A stretch of DNA of 52,111 nt from an uncultured Aquimarina sp. (GCA_937951135.1 CALFCI010000152.1:1-52111); one strand, 5' to 3'; counted from the first letter of the stretch, positions 1 to 10,806 are shown. Notes: a model not told the origin generated them from the letters alone. Program-made: numbers and translations.

Positions 1-384
1 AACTGTTGAGATTAATGATTTTTTTATCGTTAGCTTTTGCGAATTTTTGCTAAAGGCAAGCTGCTATTCCGAAGCGTCGGAAGCTGAACACGCGTATTGC
101 TGACTTTAGTCAGATTTAAAACCTATGGACTTCTAGTCCATAGTGGTTTAGTTATTCGTGGAATTTTCATTTATTTTAAACAGTGTGGTGAACTTAGTGT
201 AAATGTTATGCCATTAGCAGACACTGTCTGTTGTTTTTAAAAAAACGATATAAAACGTTTCATTCAAATCTATCAAAAATAGGTTTAACAGATTTTTGCT
301 TATAGATTTAGTTTCAAATAAAGTGTCATCTAAATCAAAAATTACTCATAAAGACTGTTCGTTCTCTCTTTCCCTTAATTGGTA

Positions 385-1968
385 TCACGAATTTCTACGT
401 CTAGTCATAGCATATAAAAATAGAAAAGGAGCAAGGAAAGCGGCAATTCTAGCAATATAGTTCCCGATTTTTACATAGAATGTCATTTTGGTATTCGTCA
501 CTATTGAACCTTCTACGATTCCTTGTTCATTGTAGCCTAATGAAGTCTTAATTTTTCCAGTCTGATCTATAATAGCAGAAATTCCAGTATTGGCACTTCG
601 AACAACACTTCTTCGAGTTTCAATCGCTCTTAATCTTGCATAGGCAAGGTGTTGTTGATGTCCTTGTGTGTTGCCCCACCAAGCATCATTGGTGATAATC
701 GCTATAAAATTAGCTTTGTTTCGGACATACTCAGAGATAAATTCACCATAAATACTTTCGTAGCAAATTACAGGAGCTACTCCAATACTATCTTTGGTAA
801 AGAATACTTCACGTTCTTGTTGCGTTGTTTTTTGAGCAACAGTACCTCCTAGGTCAATCATAGCATCTCCCATAATAGGATGTAGTACACTTTTGTACGG
901 AAAATGCTCTACACCTACCACTAGTTTTGTTTTGTGATACAGTTCTGTAGTTTTATCCGGTCGAATAAAAAAAGCAGAATTATAATCATCATAAAAATCA
1001 TTGGGCTTAATGATGTTGGTTTGGGCATGTACTTTGGAGCTATCTCTAAAACGGTCATAGATTGAAATGCCTCCTAAAAAATGTGCTTTAGGAGCACTAG
1101 TGGTTATGCGTTGTGCTTGTTTTTTTGCGCTAGAAAAAGGAAAACGGCGAATGTGCGTATTTTCGGCAAAAAAGGTTTCAGGTGCAATTACAAAATCAAT
1201 ATCCTCAGTAAGTTTTGGAGTAACCATGGCATTAAGATAAGCACCAATCTGTTTGTTTGTAGTGTTATATTTATCTGTATAAGGGTCAATATTAGGTTGT
1301 ATTAATAATATAGATACTGACTTCGCATCCTTTGGAACCGTATAGGTGTTAAGAATGAGTATAGAAATGAGTATTGGAATACCGATGTATAGTCCATTGC
1401 GTAATGCAGTTTTATATAGTATCGTTTTGTCTTTGTGTTTTAGAAAAGAGAGTACACCTTTAAAGATACTACAGTTTACAATCCAGATCCAAAGGGTACC
1501 ACCAAAGGTACCGGTGTATTCATACCATTGAATCCAAGAGGTATGGTTTGCAAAGCCATTTCCTAAGTTGAGCCAAGGCCATGAAAATTCCCAATGCAAA
1601 TGAAAATACTCAAAACCTATCCATAGACACACTAAAAAAAGCATACTAATTTTAAAAGTACTTCTTCTAGCTACGATATGATAGCATAGGAATACCAATG
1701 CCATTAAGGCTGTATTGGCAATTTCGGCAAACCACATTCCGAAAGGAGTGGAATTGTAAATCCACCACGTTGCAGTCATGTTCCAAATAAAAAAAGAAAG
1801 AAATGCGAATCCAAATACGATACTCTTATGGAATCTAAGAGTTCTCACTCGATATTCAACAAGAAGTAAAGGAACAAAACCTAAGAAAAGCAATCCCGGA
1901 AAACCATAAGTAGGCCATCCTAATGCTAGTAATAATCCCGATATAATGGCAAGTAGTATATTTTTCAC
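385..1968 (-). CDS. lnt: Apolipoprotein N-acyltransferase
   Basis: 527 aa; multi-TM N-terminus (LLALGWPTYGFPGLLFLGFVPLL) followed by a nitrilase-like domain with APETFF, VICYESIYGEF and TNDAWWGNTQGHQQHLAYARLRAIETRRSVVRSANTGIS motifs. Confidence 0.96.
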   Translation of the reverse strand: MKNILLAIISGLLLALGWPTYGFPGLLFLGFVPLLLVEYRVRTLRFHKSIVFGFAFLSFFIWNMTATWWIYNSTPFGMWFAEIANTALMALVFLCYHIVARRSTFKISMLFLVCLWIGFEYFHLHWEFSWPWLNLGNGFANHTSWIQWYEYTGTFGGTLWIWIVNCSIFKGVLSFLKHKDKTILYKTALRNGLYIGIPILISILILNTYTVPKDAKSVSILLIQPNIDPYTDKYNTTNKQIGAYLNAMVTPKLTEDIDFVIAPETFFAENTHIRRFPFSSAKKQAQRITTSAPKAHFLGGISIYDRFRDSSKVHAQTNIIKPNDFYDDYNSAFFIRPDKTTELYHKTKLVVGVEHFPYKSVLHPIMGDAMIDLGGTVAQKTTQQEREVFFTKDSIGVAPVICYESIYGEFISEYVRNKANFIAIITNDAWWGNTQGHQQHLAYARLRAIETRRSVVRSANTGISAIIDQTGKIKTSLGYNEQGIVEGSIVTNTKMTFYVKIGNYIARIAAFLAPFLFLYAMTRRRNS

Positions 1969-2157
1969 ACGTTTAATAGTATAGCGTAAGTTATTGTATT
2001 TATAATAACGAAAATAGTTGTATTTCGTTACAAATAAGAAAAATTAGCCATAAAAAAGAAAGTTGTTTTTTCGGTATTAGCGCCTTTAAATTTCTAAAAG
2101 GGTATAAGTCTTAGGGTCAAGAATGAATAGTTTGTTATTTTTACGAAAAAATAGACC

Positions 2158-2919
2158 ATGCGGCTTATCAAACAAATACCCAATATCATTACATTACTGA
2201 ATCTTTTATGTGGGTGTATCGCCACAATATTTGCGGTGCAAAACAGCTTAGTATGGGCAGCTCTATTTGTGATGTTAGGAATTTTATTTGATTTTTTTGA
2301 TGGATTTGCTGCTAGAGTATTAAATGCACAAAGTCCATTAGGATTGCAATTAGATTCTTTGGCAGATATGGTTACTAGCGGGGTAGTGCCTGGGATTGTG
2401 CTCTACCAATTGTTATTACAAGTTGTAGGAAAACCATTTTATGTAGTGCCGAGTACGCTCACCACAGGGCAATTATGGGATAGTATAGATATTTCTTATG
2501 TATCCCTACTAGGGCTAAGTGTAACGTTGGCATCTGCTTACCGTTTAGCAAAGTTTAATATTGATACGCGGCAAACGAGTTCATTTATAGGATTGCCAAC
2601 TCCTGCTAATACATTACTCATTATCAGTTTACCCTTAATCCTTAACTTTCAACCAACACCTTGGATTGTAGCATTACTAATGAATATATGGTTTTTGATC
2701 GGGTTAGCGCTAATAAGTTGTTATTTACTCAATGCTGAAATTCCTTTATTCGCTTTAAAATTTAAAACCTGGAGTTTTACTGATAATAAAGTGCGATACC
2801 TTTTCTTGCTATTGTCATTAGTATTGATCGTATTGCTTAAGTTTATAGCAATACCTTGTATTATCTTATTATATGTGTTGTTATCTGTAGTGTTTAGAAA
2901 AGTTGAAGCAACGAATTAG
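2158..2919 (+). CDS. pssA: CDP-diacylglycerol--serine O-phosphatidyltransferase
   Basis: 253 aa multi-TM; CDP-alcohol phosphatidyltransferase-type motif (FDFFDGFAARVLNAQSPLGLQLDSLADMVTSGVVPG). Confidence 0.93.
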   Translation: MRLIKQIPNIITLLNLLCGCIATIFAVQNSLVWAALFVMLGILFDFFDGFAARVLNAQSPLGLQLDSLADMVTSGVVPGIVLYQLLLQVVGKPFYVVPSTLTTGQLWDSIDISYVSLLGLSVTLASAYRLAKFNIDTRQTSSFIGLPTPANTLLIISLPLILNFQPTPWIVALLMNIWFLIGLALISCYLLNAEIPLFALKFKTWSFTDNKVRYLFLLLSLVLIVLLKFIAIPCIILLYVLLSVVFRKVEATN

Positions 2920-3143
2920 GATTTAATCCACATTGGGAGTTTAATTCTCCGAAGCTCGTCTCGAAATGTAAAAAATAGTTATCCGACGGATGCCTCGTGA
3001 GCTTGCTCCGAGGTAGTTGACTTTAGAATTGAATTCCAAAGTACTATCGAGATCATAACGATAATTGAGTGCTTTAAGGCATTAGTCTTGGTTCTTGATT
3101 CTAAAAAGCGAAGCGTTCTTGATTCTTTGCCAAATAACAACTA

Positions 3144-3893
3144 TCAAAAGTCCAATTTCTTTTTTCGCAGTTCAAAGTTTTGGCCTAGATATACTTTACG
3201 TACCATTTCATCTGCGGCTAGTTCTTCTGGAATACCAGCTTTCAGGATACTTCCTTCAAACATTAAGTAGGTGCGATCTGTAATGGCTAAGGTTTCTTGT
3301 ACATTGTGATCGGTAATTAAGATACCAATATTTTTGTCTTTAAGTTGCGCTACAATACGTTGTATATCTTCTACAGCAACAGGATCTACCCCTGCAAAAG
3401 GCTCATCTAATAAAATAAAACTAGGATCTGTAGCTAAAGCTCTAGCAATTTCGGTACGACGACGTTCTCCACCACTTAATAAATCACCACGACTTTTTCT
3501 AATATGCTCTAAACTAAATTCCTCAATTAAGGATTCCATTTTATGCAACTGTTCTTTTTTAGATAGTTTGGTAAGCTGCAATACACTCAGTATATTATCT
3601 TCAATGCTTAACTTTCGAAACACAGAAGCTTCTTGTGCTAAATATCCAATCCCGTTTTGTGCACGCTTGTACATCGGAAACTTTGTAATATCTGTAGTGT
3701 CTAGGCTAATGCTACCACTATTCGGCTTCACGAGTCCTACAATCATATAAAAGGAAGTCGTTTTTCCAGCTCCATTAGGGCCAAGTAATCCTACGATTTC
3801 TCCTTGGTTCACTTCCAAAGAAATTCCTTTCACGACTTTTCTGCCTTTATATGATTTGATGAGGTTCTCCGCTTTTAATTTCATAGGTTCCAA
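3144..3893 (-). CDS. lptB: LPS export ABC transporter ATP-binding protein
   Basis: Walker [10 protein letters not shown], signature LSGGERRR, Walker [13 protein letters not shown]; LptB-like N-terminus. Start may be MKLKAEN, 3 codons downstream. Confidence 0.93.
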   Translation of the reverse strand: MEPMKLKAENLIKSYKGRKVVKGISLEVNQGEIVGLLGPNGAGKTTSFYMIVGLVKPNSGSISLDTTDITKFPMYKRAQNGIGYLAQEASVFRKLSIEDNILSVLQLTKLSKKEQLHKMESLIEEFSLEHIRKSRGDLLSGGERRRTEIARALATDPSFILLDEPFAGVDPVAVEDIQRIVAQLKDKNIGILITDHNVQETLAITDRTYLMFEGSILKAGIPEELAADEMVRKVYLGQNFELRKKKLDF

Positions 3894-3991
3894 TTCATAA
3901 TTAGTGTATGCTTATTATCATTAACAATCTGTTACGTCTAACGTTTAAAAATCGTGAAACAGGTGTTGTATTCACAATTTGAAATTCATAA

Positions 3992-4813
3992 TTATGAATT
4001 TGCTAGCTGTCGTTTAATTACAATTTTAGAAATCACAATACTAATTTCATACAAGATCAATATAGGTATCGCTACAATAATCTGACTTGCAATATCTGGC
4101 GGCGTGATCAATGCTGAAAGAATTAATACGATTACCAAGGCATATTTACGATATTTTTTTAGAAATTCAGGAGTGACTAGCCCTACTTTTGTTAAAAAGT
4201 ACATCACTACAGGGAGTTCAAAAATCAATCCACAAGCAATTACTGAAGCTCTTACCAGACCAATATAGCTGTCAATATCAAACTCATTAATAACCTCTTT
4301 ACTTACTTGATACCCGCCAAGAAAGTTTATTGATAATGGTGTGATAATGTAATATCCAAATAGTACACCGGTAAAAAACAATAAGGAACAGACAATAATA
4401 AAACCTTTAGAATATTTCTTTTCATTAGAGAGCATGGCTGGAGCTATAAATCTCCAGAATTCATATAACACATACGGAAACGCAGCAATAAAACCAGCGG
4501 TGATGGATGTCCATATATGTACAGAAAATTGACCGGCTACTTTTCTGCTTTGCACACTAAAAGGAAGTTCGTTGAAGCACAAGCTTTCATCAAAGCCCAA
4601 TAGTTTTGCGAAATTACAAAGTCCTTTATAGGTAGGGAAGTCCGCTTTTTTTGGACCAAAAATCAAAACATCAAAAACGAATTCTTTTGCTATAAAAGCT
4701 GCTGTAGCCATAATAAGTACGGCAACAATAGCGCGAATTATATGCCATCGTAGTTCTTCTAGATGATCTAGAAAAGACATAGTTTCTGGATTTATTTTTG
4801 ATTTATTTTTCAT
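3992..4813 (-). CDS. tatC: Sec-independent protein translocase TatC
   Basis: MSFLDHLEELRWHIIRA N-terminus and multi-TM TatC pattern (YEFWRFIAPAM, FELPVVMYFLTKVGLV); overlaps the upstream gene by 1 nt. Confidence 0.95.
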   Translation of the reverse strand: MKNKSKINPETMSFLDHLEELRWHIIRAIVAVLIMATAAFIAKEFVFDVLIFGPKKADFPTYKGLCNFAKLLGFDESLCFNELPFSVQSRKVAGQFSVHIWTSITAGFIAAFPYVLYEFWRFIAPAMLSNEKKYSKGFIIVCSLLFFTGVLFGYYIITPLSINFLGGYQVSKEVINEFDIDSYIGLVRASVIACGLIFELPVVMYFLTKVGLVTPEFLKKYRKYALVIVLILSALITPPDIASQIIVAIPILILYEISIVISKIVIKRQLANS

Positions 4814-5778
4814 TATAAAATACCTTCTCTTATTAAATCATGTATATGTATGATCCCTTTATATTTACCATTCTGCTCGGCTAACAGTTGAGAAATTCCA
4901 TTTTCTTCTAGCATTTCTAAAGCGTCAACAGCCATGGCATCGTTGGGAATTCGTTTAGGATTAGAGGTCATAATATCTTTAGCCGTTAACCCTTCGAAAG
5001 AATTATTGTTAGTAAGCATTCTACGTAAATCTCCGTCAGTGATGAATCCTACAATACTTCCATCTTCGGTAACTGCTGTAGCACCCAATCGTTTTTCGGT
5101 CATTTCCACAATAACACTTTTGATATCGGCAGAAGGTGAGACTTCAGGCTTTTCGTTTTTTGTGGTAATATCACTTACGCGTAAATATAATTTTTTACCT
5201 AATGCACCACCTGGGTGGTATTTTGCAAAATCACGAATCGAAAACCCTTGTAGATGTAATAAGCATACAGCCAATGCATCTCCCATAACCAATTGTACAG
5301 TTGTACTTGTTGTAGGTGCAAGATTATTAGGGCAAGCTTCTTTTTCAACAAATGCATGTAAAATATAATCTGCATGTTTTCCTAAAAAAGAATCTTTATT
5401 TGAGGTGATGCCGATAAGTGTATTTTTGAAGTTTTTAATAAATGGAACTAATACTTTGATTTCTGGAGTGTTACCGCTTTTGGAAATACAAATAACGACA
5501 TCGTCTTCTAGTACAGAACCGAGGTCTCCATGAATCGCATCTGCAGCATGTATAAAAATAGCAGGAGTTCCAGTAGAGTTCATCGTGGCAACTATTTTTT
5601 GAGCGATAATAGCACTTTTGCCAATTCCAGTAATTACAACTCTTCCTTTAGATTTATGAATAATATGCACTGCTTTAGCAAATTCTTCATCAATAAGTTC
5701 CTCTAGATGTGCGATTGCTTTCGCTTCTTCGTTAATAGTTTTCTTGGCATAAGAGAGTATGGTGTCGTGAATGTTCAA
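4813..5778 (-). CDS. kdsD: KpsF/GutQ-type sugar-phosphate isomerase (SIS + CBS pair), arabinose-5-phosphate isomerase
   Basis: SIS domain (GIGKSAIIAQKIVATMNSTGTPAIFIHAADAIHGDLG) and C-terminal CBS domains (ITDGDLRRML). Confidence 0.9.
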   Translation of the reverse strand: MNIHDTILSYAKKTINEEAKAIAHLEELIDEEFAKAVHIIHKSKGRVVITGIGKSAIIAQKIVATMNSTGTPAIFIHAADAIHGDLGSVLEDDVVICISKSGNTPEIKVLVPFIKNFKNTLIGITSNKDSFLGKHADYILHAFVEKEACPNNLAPTTSTTVQLVMGDALAVCLLHLQGFSIRDFAKYHPGGALGKKLYLRVSDITTKNEKPEVSPSADIKSVIVEMTEKRLGATAVTEDGSIVGFITDGDLRRMLTNNNSFEGLTAKDIMTSNPKRIPNDAMAVDALEMLEENGISQLLAEQNGKYKGIIHIHDLIREGIL

Positions 5779-5979
5779 AATTTAGAAAATTTTCGTGTTA
5801 TCAATCAAAGATTTTATTATCTTTAAATATACAAAGGTATTGAATACCTATAGAATTTTAAATACTACTGCGGTATATTTAAGATTTTAAATTGACACTT
5901 CCGCTAAAAAATTGGATAAGGGAAATAGAATTTTTTAGTGTTATCGAATTGAATTGGAATATAAAAGATAAAACATCGA

Positions 5980-8187
5980 ATGGTTTTGAATGAAATCGAC
6001 CTACAAAATGCTTTAAAAAAGTACTTTGGTTTTAGTCAGTTTAGAGGATTACAAGAGCCTGTTATTCGCAGTATTCTTAGTAAAAAAAATTCATTTGTGA
6101 TCATGCCTACTGGGGGAGGTAAATCACTATGTTATCAATTACCAGCGTTAATGACAGAAGGGACTGCCATAGTAGTGTCTCCATTGATTGCATTGATGAA
6201 AAATCAAGTAGATGCCATCCGAAGTGTTTCTACAGAGGAAGGAATAGCGCATGTACTCAACTCTTCATTAAACAAATCAGAAATTAAAAAAGTTAAAGAC
6301 GATATCACCAATGGTGTTACTAAATTATTGTATGTAGCTCCAGAATCTTTAACGAAAGAAGAATATGTTGATTTTCTGAAAGCACATAAAATTTCGTTCT
6401 TGGCAATCGATGAGGCGCATTGTATTAGTGAGTGGGGACATGATTTTAGACCAGAGTATCGTAATTTAAGAGCTATTATAGGCCGGATAGGTGCAGATAT
6501 ACCAATTATAGGACTTACTGCAACAGCTACGCCAAAGGTACAAGAGGATATTCTTAAAAATTTGGGAATGCATGATGCCAATACATTTAAAGCATCATTT
6601 AATAGGCCCAACTTGTATTATGAAATACGCGCTAAAACTAAAAATGTAGATGCCGATATTATTCGTTTTGTAAAACAAAATAGTGGTAAAAGCGGAATCG
6701 TGTACTGTTTAAGTAGAAAACGAGTAGAAGAATTAGCTCAGGCTCTAGAAGTCAATGGCGTAAAAGCAGTGCCTTATCATGCAGGGTTAGATGCTAAAAC
6801 ACGGGTGAAGCATCAAGATATGTTTTTGATGGAAGATGCTGATGTAGTGGTGGCAACCATAGCTTTTGGTATGGGGATAGATAAGCCCGATGTGCGTTTT
6901 GTGATCCATCACGACATTCCAAAAAGTATAGAAAGTTATTATCAAGAAACGGGTAGAGCAGGCAGAGATGGAGGAGAAGGTCATTGCTTGGCATATTATG
7001 CCTATAAAGATATCGAAAAGCTTGAAAAATTTATGAGTGGTAAACCTGTAGCAGAACAGGAAATAGGCCATGCGTTATTACAAGAAGTAGTTGCTTTTGC
7101 TGAAACTTCAATTTCAAGGCGTAAATTTATTTTACATTATTTTGGAGAGCAGTTTGATGAGGTGAATGGAGATGGTGCGAATATGGATGATAATGTGCGC
7201 AATCCAAAAAAGAAAACTGAGGCTCAAGAGAGCGTGAAGTTATTACTAGAAGTAGTTCACGAAACAGGAGCTATATACAAGTCAAAAGATTTAGTGCGCG
7301 TGCTGATTGGTAAAAGTAATGCGCTTATTATTTCACATAAAACGCATGAGCAACCTTTCTTTGGAACCGGAAAAATGAAATCCGATAAGTATTGGATGGC
7401 TTTGGTTCGACAAGTACTCGTAGCAGGGTATCTAAGAAAAGATATTGAGACTTATGGGGTGATTAAAATTACGGATAAAGGGAAGGGTTTTATTAAAGAT
7501 CCAGTATCCTTTATGATGACAGAAGATCATGTGTTTACAGCAACAAACGACGAGCAGATTATTATTGCGGCTAAAGCAGCAAATAAAGCAGGAGGAAGTG
7601 ATGTGAAGTTAATTACCATGCTGAAAAATCTAAGGCGTGATGTCGCGAAAAAGCTAGGTGTACCACCCTTTGTGGTTTTTCAAGATCCGTCTATAAACGA
7701 TATGGCCTTAAAATATCCAATCACCATAGAAGAGTTAGCTAATGTTCATGGGGTAGGAGAAGGAAAAGCAAAAAAATACGGAGCTGATTTTATAGCGCTC
7801 ATCTCAAAATACACAACAGAAAATGAAATATTACGTCCAGATGACTTTGTAGTGAAAACTACAGGAGCCAATAGTGGATTGAAATTATATATTATTCAAA
7901 ATGTAGATCGAAAGTTACCCCTAGATGATATTGCAGCCGCTAAAGGGATGGATATGATGGCATTCATTAAAGAAATGGAAGTGATTGTATATAGTGGAAC
8001 AAAACTCAATATCGACTATTGGATCGATGAAATTTTAGATGAAGATCAACAAGAAGAAATTCACGAATATTTTTTGGATGCAGATAATGACAGGGTAGAA
8101 GATGCTATGGAAGAGTTTGATGGAGATTATGATGATGAAGAATTGCGATTATATCGTATCAAATTTATTAGTGAAGTAGCAAATTAA
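5980..8187 (+). CDS. recQ: ATP-dependent DNA helicase RecQ
   Basis: 735 aa; MPTGGGKSLCYQLPA, DEAHCISEWGHDFRPEYR, GIVYCLSRKRVEELA, QETGRAGRDG motifs and RQC/HRDC-like C-terminus. Confidence 0.96.
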   Translation: MVLNEIDLQNALKKYFGFSQFRGLQEPVIRSILSKKNSFVIMPTGGGKSLCYQLPALMTEGTAIVVSPLIALMKNQVDAIRSVSTEEGIAHVLNSSLNKSEIKKVKDDITNGVTKLLYVAPESLTKEEYVDFLKAHKISFLAIDEAHCISEWGHDFRPEYRNLRAIIGRIGADIPIIGLTATATPKVQEDILKNLGMHDANTFKASFNRPNLYYEIRAKTKNVDADIIRFVKQNSGKSGIVYCLSRKRVEELAQALEVNGVKAVPYHAGLDAKTRVKHQDMFLMEDADVVVATIAFGMGIDKPDVRFVIHHDIPKSIESYYQETGRAGRDGGEGHCLAYYAYKDIEKLEKFMSGKPVAEQEIGHALLQEVVAFAETSISRRKFILHYFGEQFDEVNGDGANMDDNVRNPKKKTEAQESVKLLLEVVHETGAIYKSKDLVRVLIGKSNALIISHKTHEQPFFGTGKMKSDKYWMALVRQVLVAGYLRKDIETYGVIKITDKGKGFIKDPVSFMMTEDHVFTATNDEQIIIAAKAANKAGGSDVKLITMLKNLRRDVAKKLGVPPFVVFQDPSINDMALKYPITIEELANVHGVGEGKAKKYGADFIALISKYTTENEILRPDDFVVKTTGANSGLKLYIIQNVDRKLPLDDIAAAKGMDMMAFIKEMEVIVYSGTKLNIDYWIDEILDEDQQEEIHEYFLDADNDRVEDAMEEFDGDYDDEELRLYRIKFISEVAN

Positions 8188-8353
8188 GAATACCGCGGAA
8201 TACGATATAAAATTATTTTTTGCGTTTGGGAGTATTGAAATTTATTTGATGTGATGTATTGCACATTTCAAAATAGTGAGGGATGTCGTGAGAAAAGCAC
8301 TAAAAATAGTTAAGTTTTTAAGTAAAAATAAAACTGAAATCTAACATCTTCGT

Positions 8354-8361
8354 TATCTTTG
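8354..8361 (+). promoter_or_regulatory. Bacteroidota -7 element (TAnnTTTG) upstream of the first cyclophilin-FKBP gene
   Basis: TATCTTTG 28 bp upstream of the ATG. Confidence 0.55.
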
Positions 8362-8389
8362 CAGCTTAAAACAAAAATACAAGCACGCT

Positions 8390-9322
8390 ATGCAAGACGG
8401 TTTATATGCTAAATTTAATACTACAAAAGGAGAAATTATTGTTCAACTAGAATATAAAAAAACTCCGGGAACGGTAGGTAACTTTGTAGGATTAGCTGAG
8501 GGAAATTTAGAAAATGAAGTTATTTCTCAAGGAACACCTTATTATAATGGATTAAAATTTCATAGAGTTATTCCAGATTTTATGATTCAAGGAGGAGATC
8601 CTCAGGGTACTGGATCAGGGGGGCCTGGGTACCAGTTTGATGATGAAATTCATGAAGATTTGAAACACGATGTGCCAGGCGTATTATCTATGGCTAATGC
8701 GGGACCAGGTACCAATGGGAGTCAGTTTTTTATTACACACATTCCTACGCCATGGTTAGACGGAAAACACACTGTATTTGGTAAAGTGATAGAAGGACAA
8801 ACTGTTGTTGATGCTGTAGCACAAGAAGATCTTATTGATGCAATAGAAATACTACGTGTTGGTGCTGATGCAGAACAATACAATGCTGTTGAATCTTTTC
8901 GTCAATTTAACGGAGCAAAAGCTGAACGTGAAATTGCTTCAAAAAAGAAAAGTGAAACACTTTTAGCAGAATTAGCTGCTGGTTTTGATAAAACTGAAAG
9001 TGGATTACATTATAAGGTTATACAAAACGGTGATGGTGTACAAGCCGAAAAAGGAAAGGAAGTTTCTGTACATTATAAAGGAAGTTTAGCAGATGGAACT
9101 GTTTTTGATTCTTCATATAAACGAAACGAACCCATTGCATTTCCATTAGGCATGGGACAAGTAATCTCTGGATGGGATGAAGGAATCGCATTATTAAAAG
9201 TAGGAGACAAGGCTCGTTTTGTAATTCCACCACATTTAGGATACGGTGCTAGCGGTGCTGGAGGTGTAATTCCTGCCAATGCAACATTGGTTTTTGATGT
9301 AGAATTAATGGGCGTAAAATAA
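8390..9322 (+). CDS. Cyclophilin-FKBP fusion peptidyl-prolyl isomerase, no evident signal peptide
   Basis: N-terminal cyclophilin ([45 protein letters not shown]), C-terminal FKBP ([44 protein letters not shown]). Confidence 0.95.
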   Translation: MQDGLYAKFNTTKGEIIVQLEYKKTPGTVGNFVGLAEGNLENEVISQGTPYYNGLKFHRVIPDFMIQGGDPQGTGSGGPGYQFDDEIHEDLKHDVPGVLSMANAGPGTNGSQFFITHIPTPWLDGKHTVFGKVIEGQTVVDAVAQEDLIDAIEILRVGADAEQYNAVESFRQFNGAKAEREIASKKKSETLLAELAAGFDKTESGLHYKVIQNGDGVQAEKGKEVSVHYKGSLADGTVFDSSYKRNEPIAFPLGMGQVISGWDEGIALLKVGDKARFVIPPHLGYGASGAGGVIPANATLVFDVELMGVK

Positions 9323-9350
9323 AGACTACCATTTTTTTTTAATATATAAG

Positions 9351-9387
9351 TACCCTGAATAACTAATATAGTGTTCAGGGTATTTTT
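9351..9387 (+). terminator. Intrinsic terminator after the first cyclophilin-FKBP gene
   Basis: taccctgaa / ttcagggta followed by ttttta. Confidence 0.75.
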
Positions 9388-9401
9388 ATGACAAAAAGTT
9401 A

Positions 9402-9564
9402 AGTACATGACAAAAAACAGCATCGATACTTTAAGTTTTTGATAATCATTGTTTTATAGTTAGAAGCTCTGTTAGACCTACTAGGTTTCCAAAACCTAGT
9501 AGGTCTAGATCATAAAGTGATGATGCAACTTTGAATCGAGAACAACTATTTTTTGTCATGTACT
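9402..9564. repeat. 163 bp intergenic segment bounded by perfect 16-bp inverted repeats
   Basis: agtacatgacaaaaaa (9402-9417) / ttttttgtcatgtact (9549-9564); flanked by 13 bp direct repeats gacaaaaagttaa at 9390-9402 and 9568-9580. Confidence 0.7.
9473..9507. repeat. Perfect 16-bp-arm hairpin (aggttt/aaacct family)
   Basis: tagacctactaggttt-cca-aaacctagtaggtcta; no adjacent T tract. Confidence 0.8.
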
Positions 9565-9672
9565 CAGGACAAAAAGTTAAAAAAAATTAAAAGTATTAAT
9601 ACGTTGTTTTTTAATAGAAAAAAATAGATATTTTTACAGTAACATATTAGATTAAACATAAATACAGAACAC

Positions 9673-10806
9673 ATGAATAACAAAATGCTATTGATCATGA
9701 GCCTTTTTATACTGCTTATATGGTCTTGTAAAAAAGAAGTAAAGGAAGTAGAAGAGTCGAATGACGCTATAGAAGAGGTAAATGAGGTAGAGGAAGCGAA
9801 AGAAGTAAATGAACTAGAGGGAGGCACAACAGAAGAAGAAGAGGGAGCAGTAGAAACAAAAGCAAATACGAATGAAAGAGAAGGAATATTTGCACATTTT
9901 CAGACTTCTAAGGGAAATGTTATCGTACGATTAGAATATAAAAAAACGCCAGGTACGGTTGGTAACTTTATCGGTCTTGCTGAAGGTAAAATTAAAAACA
10001 AAGTCATTGCTAAAGGGAAACCGTTCTATGATGGGTTAAAATTCCATAGAGTGATACCAGATTTTATGGTTCAAGGTGGAGATCCAAAAGGAAATGGTTC
10101 TGGTGGTCCAGAATATAGTTTTGATGATGAAATCAACGAAACATTAAAGCATGATCGTCCAGGAATACTATCTATGGCAAATTCAGGGCCTAATACTAAT
10201 GGTAGTCAGTTCTTTATTACTCACGTGCCTACGCCTTGGTTAGACGGAAAACATACGGTGTTTGGTAAAGTGACAGAGGGGCAGGATGTTGTGAATGCTA
10301 TAGCTCAAGGTGATGAGATAAAAAAAGTGACTATAGAGCGTGTGGGAGCAAAAGCAAAAACATTTGATGCGGTAGCGGCATTTCAAAAATTTAATGATTC
10401 TAAGGCAGAGCGTGTAGCAAATGCAAAAAAGAAAAAATCAGCAGCACTAGCAGGGTTGATCGATGGTTTTAAACAAACCAAAAGTGGTTTGTACTATAAG
10501 ATTATGAAAAAAGGGAATGGAGCACAAGCACAAAAAGGAAAGGAAGTGTCTGTGCATTATACAGGAGCTTTAACTGATGGAACTGTATTTGATTCCTCTC
10601 TTAAACGAGGACAGCCGATCGCATTTCCATTAGGAGTAGGTAAGGTAATTCCAGGTTGGGATGAAGGTATTGCACTTTTAAAAGTGGGTGACAAAGCTCG
10701 TTTTGTAATTCCGCCAAATTTAGCGTATGGCGCTAATGGTGCAGGAGGCGTAATTCCTCCCGATGCTACTTTAGTGTTTGATGTAGAGTTGATGGGAGTG
10801 AAGTAG
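9673..10806 (+). CDS. Cyclophilin-FKBP fusion peptidyl-prolyl isomerase, predicted lipoprotein paralog
   Basis: Lipoprotein-like signal [19 protein letters not shown] then a Glu-rich linker; same cyclophilin + FKBP architecture as the 8390 gene. Confidence 0.94.
   Translation: MNNKMLLIMSLFILLIWSCKKEVKEVEESNDAIEEVNEVEEAKEVNELEGGTTEEEEGAVETKANTNEREGIFAHFQTSKGNVIVRLEYKKTPGTVGNFIGLAEGKIKNKVIAKGKPFYDGLKFHRVIPDFMVQGGDPKGNGSGGPEYSFDDEINETLKHDRPGILSMANSGPNTNGSQFFITHVPTPWLDGKHTVFGKVTEGQDVVNAIAQGDEIKKVTIERVGAKAKTFDAVAAFQKFNDSKAERVANAKKKKSAALAGLIDGFKQTKSGLYYKIMKKGNGAQAQKGKEVSVHYTGALTDGTVFDSSLKRGQPIAFPLGVGKVIPGWDEGIALLKVGDKARFVIPPNLAYGANGAGGVIPPDATLVFDVELMGVK

Noticed and set aside
9564-9827. Minus-strand [29 protein letters not shown]...
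   Set aside because: Antisense shadow of the Glu/Lys-rich linker of the + strand CFBP lipoprotein gene.
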